Made by a program: the position numbers and the translations under genes. From Halichondria panicea (Eukaryota; Porifera; Demospongiae; Suberitida; Halichondriidae): 64,000 nucleotides of DNA. The stretch is taken from the NCBI RefSeq assembly GCF_963675165.1, contig NC_087381.1, forward strand, positions 5,953,378 through 6,017,377. The letters run 5' to 3'. Below are positions 60,501 to 64,000 of this stretch, one piece after another (positions within the stretch are counted from its first letter, which is position 1; each line of letters opens with the position of its first letter). The notes beneath the pieces were generated by a model that made no database searches, was not told the DNA's origin, and saw nothing but the letters and a program-made list of their open reading frames with translations.

Positions 60501-63355
60501 TTAAGCAACTACAACATAATTATAGTACAATCACGTATCATTTGCATGCATGCGTTTTTATGTTTCTAGCGTATCATATAGACCACTGTCCACATAACAA
60601 GTATACTGTGGCGGATCTAGGATTCTTGAAAGGGGGGTTGTTTCCAAGGCTCTGAGTAGGCCACGCCCAACTAGGCTCTGCAGGTCAAGGACTGTTAAAT
60701 TTACCTAAAAAAAGGTCGTCACTTCTTCGAAACAGTGAGCATGCGCATTAACACACCGAATGTTTTCCTAAAAAAAAGGTCATCACTTTTCATAAGCAGT
60801 CTGCATGCACTACGCTGGAGAGTTTTTAGCCTTCATAGTCACTGAAACGGCACAGACAAAGCTTCGCAGGACTAACAAGGACTAATTAAAGGTAAGTGAG
60901 AAGTGCATGTGAAAGCTAGTAAGAAAGGAACAACTTGCTAACTAGTTGCTTTAGCCTCTCACTCACTTCTTTCTCAAAGGGGGATTCAATTGAACCCAAA
61001 GAACCCCCTCTGGATCCGCCACTGTTTTACATGGAGCTCTACATGCAAGCGATTACAAAAAAACTACAAATGTGCCTCAACGATAATAGCACGCTCACCT
61101 TGATCATCAATAATGGTTATAGTGTACCGAGTTCTGGGCAGGTAGCAGTTCTCTGTTGCAATACACTGCACCATCACCTCCACCACTTCCACTGGCTCTG
61201 GAATGTCATCATCCAAAATAGTGACTACGTATGGAACACGAGGTAACGTGTTGCCAGCTCTCCATCGCAGGTTGCCATTTCGATAACGCCCACCATTATT
61301 TCGTAATAGAGGAGCAGTATAATCAGAACCTGCATGCATGGAAGACATGTATTGTCTAATTATTATAGACAATAGCAATTAAGAATTTACTGCATAATAA
61401 TGGTTGATGATTGCATAATAATGGTATAAACTCAACACCTGCTATGGCTGTGAGGGATTGAGTGGCAACAAATGCTCTACTACGCTCTGATCGATCACCA
61501 CGGGTGATACTAAACATGAGATCAACCGTTCCAACAGTTTCCAGTACAACTTGATCCACTGCTCGAATCCAGGCAACTGCATAAAACAGAGAGAAATAAT
61601 AATCATTAAAATTTCAAAATAATTTTTGAGCAACTTACGTCCAACTGGCTCCATTTCAAAGGGCAAAGGATAAGCAAATGAAGCTCTAAAAGAGAAGCCG
61701 TATGCAAATCCCCAGAATGCCCCATCTTCAATGTCGTCATAAGTAAGGTTGAAATTTCCTCGGCCTATGTTACTGGTAGCTCCATAAGCACATACCTGAT
61801 CAGTACCATCCACTCGACAGTTGATGGCTTCATATTGGTCGGGAATACTAGTTTCTCCATTTATACGAAACCTCTGTTGATTTGCTTCAGTATTATTGAA
61901 GATGCGAGTGGGCAAAATATAGCTCAAATATCCGTTGAACTGAGTGGTCAAATCCTTGGCTGTAGTGAAGCTGTAGCTGTTCAAATAGGAGTTAGCTGCT
62001 GGTATGTAATATAGGGCAGGATCAAAATTTTCAGAGCGACCTAAAACCGGTTCAGCATCACGGCCGAGTGTATATCCAGCCATAGTAACGGGTTGAGAGG
62101 ACGTAACACAACAATAGGTCTGAGCACTCTGAGGTGTTCGGCACTCAGCGTATTGTCCTGCACCCACTGTGGCTGTGTAAACACCATCTCCAGCGCTAAC
62201 AAGTCCAACTCGATTATTCCCATCAGCTGAACTTGCTGCACACTCACAATTGATCGTTACTAGTGCTCCAGGAGATACTGAGCCAATTCTATACAGTTCA
62301 CCGCTTCGTCTGACAGCAAAGGGAGCCGTAAAAAACAGGTCACCGTATGTTGGATGAGGTGGCAATTGTTCTACAAGATAGTCACAACTTCCATCATCAG
62401 TAGGAGTTCCACATTGATGCCCAGAAAATACAGCCAATGGCTTGTCAGAAGTGATGATAGAGCCTGTAAGATCGTCATTATTGCTATTCATCACAGTGTC
62501 AAAACGATTGAAAGCCCTCCCATATGTTGCTTCAACTCGAGCACTTGGGTTGCCAGAACTTGGTAGCACCCAAGTGGGATGGGTTTGGGTTTGGGAGGCT
62601 TGTACACTGACAGTAGTGTCATCTTTGCAAGGAGTAAAGAGAAATCGACTCTGAAACGACTCTCCACCAAATACATTAGATGAAAAGATAAAATACTTGT
62701 AACTTTTAGCACTTGGAAATTCGACGCAGTTAATAGCCATGTACGCATCAGTTGTTGTATTTTCATTATTGAGCACATATACAGTGAGTTCATCGTTTGC
62801 ATTTTCTGCTGTTATAAAGAGTCCTTTTTGGCTGTCAGCTTCATCGTTATCTCCATTGTCTTGCACGGCTATGTCTCCTTGGCCATTCCTTCCTGCTGGC
62901 AGATTAATGAAAGTGAATTCTCCACGTACAGTCCTTTCCGTACGGGACCATAACCCAGATCCAGGAGAGGTCTCAGTGAATCCTGCTCCATTAACTCCCG
63001 GCCATCGTGTCTCTAGGGTGAAACTTGAGCTCTCCTGTTCAGTGGTGATGAAAAGACCGATCTGCTGTAATGTGGTTGCTGGTCCTTCATTCGCATTGTT
63101 CATGAAGGCCAAAGCAAATTTACTTCCTCTGGTTTTTGGAGCATTAGGATCTGTAAAAGATATTCATGCACTACTTTGAATTTCTGTAGCAGCTATTATA
63201 ATTTTACCTGATATGATTCACTATAGATACAATGAAATGCATGCAAGACAATTGCACTTACTGACATCCAGGGTGGGGCCATCACTAGCTCCAAGTGCAC
63301 TATGAAGAAGGACAGACAATAGGAACATGCAACACAATCTTTGTGACCTAGCCAT
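57521..63355 (-). CDS. IgGFc-binding-domain, Calx-beta and CCP protein (unit A; no local 3' end)
   Basis: Exons 5' to 3': 63355-63262 (leader), 63150-61639 (IgGFc-binding-type domain), 61576-61439 and 61329-61099 (Calx-beta), then CCP exons 60388-60200, 59825-59634, 59360-59175, 58871-58680, 58581-58390, 58051-57863 and 57706-57521. All junctions are phase 1. That gives about 1,100 residues with an open 3' end (donor GTAAGG). Extracellular location is expected. No transmembrane or stop exon is visible before the unit B first exon at 55,906. It is either completed by splicing to later exons of the array or truncated by duplication. The combination suggests a large adhesive or recognition molecule; that role is inference. 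Confidence 0.75.
60608..61022. mobile_element. 415-bp hAT-like MITE (GTGGCGGATC ends)
   Basis: Inverted ends GTGGCGGATCTAG and GGATCCGCCAC; related to 26,155-26,557. It lies in the intron between the Calx-beta and first CCP exons. Confidence 0.65.
61099..61576 (-). CDS. Calx-beta domain exons of unit A
   Basis: Exon 61,576-61,439 encodes VDLMFSITRGDRSERSRAF and exon 61,329-61,099 continues GSDYTAPLL...ILDDDIPEPVEVVEVMVQC and YTITIIDDQG. The start strand, the acidic D-D-D-I-P-E-P-x-E segment and the I-I-D-D-x end are Calx-beta hallmarks. Confidence 0.8.
61639..63150 (-). CDS. IgGFc-binding-type N-terminal domain exon
   Basis: A single 1,512-base exon, open throughout. Motifs that fit the IgGFc-binding N-terminal family (as in FCGBP): FNRFDTVMNSNNDDLTGSII, TSDKPLAVFSGHQCGTP, CDYLVEQLPPHPTYGDLFF and QPVTMAGYTLG. 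Cys pairs are frequent. The exon starts in phase 1 after TTTTACAG and ends in phase 1 at GTAAGT. In vertebrates this domain is found in secreted mucus proteins; binding to IgG cannot apply to a sponge. Confidence 0.85.
63262..63355 (-). CDS. Signal-peptide first exon, copy A
   Basis: ATG at 63,355; encodes MARSQRLCCMFLLSVLLHSA then LGASDGPTLDVS and ends in phase 1 at GTAAGT. Same length and phase as copies B and C. Confidence 0.85.
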
Positions 63356-63403
63356 AGTCAGATGAATGGCATCGATCTTTTTCTGGCTCACTATAGCTAG
63401 ATC

Positions 63404-63454
63404 TATATATATACCTATGACATGGATCAACTACGTAGTTGACACAGCTAATGG
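63404..63454 (-). promoter_or_regulatory. Putative promoter of copy A
   Basis: TATATATATA at 63,404-63,413 and the conserved block 63,419-63,454 (GACATGGATCAACT...GTTGACACAGCTAATGG) about 65-100 bases upstream of the ATG. Confidence 0.5.
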
Positions 63455-64000
63455 CGCGGCGTTATTGCCATCTTTACTCGTCGTCAGCAAATGATAGCTA
63501 GGTACGTTGTCACTAGATCTTGATAATTATGTGTTGATAGATCAATATTCCATGAATTTGTGGTGGCTTGGGAACGTTACAAAATTTATTAATTCTTGAT
63601 AATTACGTCTTCGCACGTACCCCTTCCAGTACAGAAAATTGGGTATTCAGGTATTTATGTCATGTAGTTCAATTGTTGGTTTTCTGTTTATTGTGCATGA
63701 GTACATGTCTTATACCAGTAAAGTTTTGTTATGTGTTCCCTGGATTGTTCGACAGCATGTATTACGGTTTCACTTTTAATTAGAAGTGTCTTATAACTTG
63801 ACGATTGTATAGCTATATACCAACAATGAAAATTCGACACTGAAATTCCATACTGACAGAGTGTAAAAATCATGATTATCGCATTACTGAATAAGCGTAT
63901 TATACTCTAGTCCTATTATTAAACAGCTCAGGGGCCAGGTGATGGCCGTTTAATATTAAAGAGGGGTTCCACCGTACAAGTAATTGCAATCCATATGCAT
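63455..64000. other. Upstream spacer without recognised feature
   Basis: AT-rich; no supported exon, RNA gene or inverted repeat before the window end. Confidence 0.5.

Noticed and set aside
62354-63179. Plus-strand frames over the IgGFc-type exon
   Set aside because: They are shadows of the 504-codon minus-strand frame, which has domain motifs and matching splice sites.

Overview
The window looks like a gene-dense animal nuclear genome, most plausibly a demosponge. Amphimedon-like is my inference, from the compact intron-rich genes, the RTK, adhesion-GPCR, Calx-beta and CCP (sushi) families, the AT-rich introns full of TATAATTATA and TGCATGCA palindromes, and many small MITEs. No bacterial, viral, rRNA, tRNA or CRISPR feature was recognised. 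Every gene I can support lies on the minus strand, so genes read from right to left. Exons were joined by hand using GT-AG sites and reading phase.

Right part, 37.9-63.4 kb: a CCP-rich receptor locus. It has three near-identical signal-peptide exons (63,355; 55,906; 46,692), each with a conserved promoter-like block. The first leads into an IgGFc-binding-type domain, a Calx-beta domain and 7 CCP exons. The second leads into 13 CCP exons. The third leads into 7 CCP exons, a hormone-receptor (HRM) domain, a GAIN/GPS region and a complete seven-transmembrane unit ending at 37,866. Only the third has a visible membrane anchor and stop codon. Because almost all array exons are phase 1-1, the upstream units could splice onward to the same 7TM end. 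Much of the array sits in a 9.18 kb tandem duplication that is almost identical between copies. A decayed partial copy of the GPCR transmembrane exons lies at 36.3-36.9 kb.

Centre, about 29.4-36 kb: spacer made of MITEs, minisatellite and a duplicated 5' flank. Left part, 6.5-29.4 kb: one 25-exon receptor tyrosine kinase gene, about 1,313 residues. It encodes a signal peptide, a Cys-rich module, a Calx-beta pair, a plexin-type TIG plus PSI, four IPT domains, a TM helix, a tyrosine kinase and a Tyr-rich tail. This resembles MET without its Sema domain, with Calx-beta domains in that position. One exon (28,858-28,993) carries an apparent 1-nt frameshift. At the left edge (56-119) is exon 1 of a tandem paralogue of this RTK, with a duplicated upstream region.

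The introns and spacers hold at least fifteen short inverted-repeat elements. In several cases a duplicated neighbour preserves the empty site. Both gene families are cell-surface receptors with repeat-built ectodomains, so the window reads as part of a receptor cluster. A role in recognition of cells, self or microbes is inference only.
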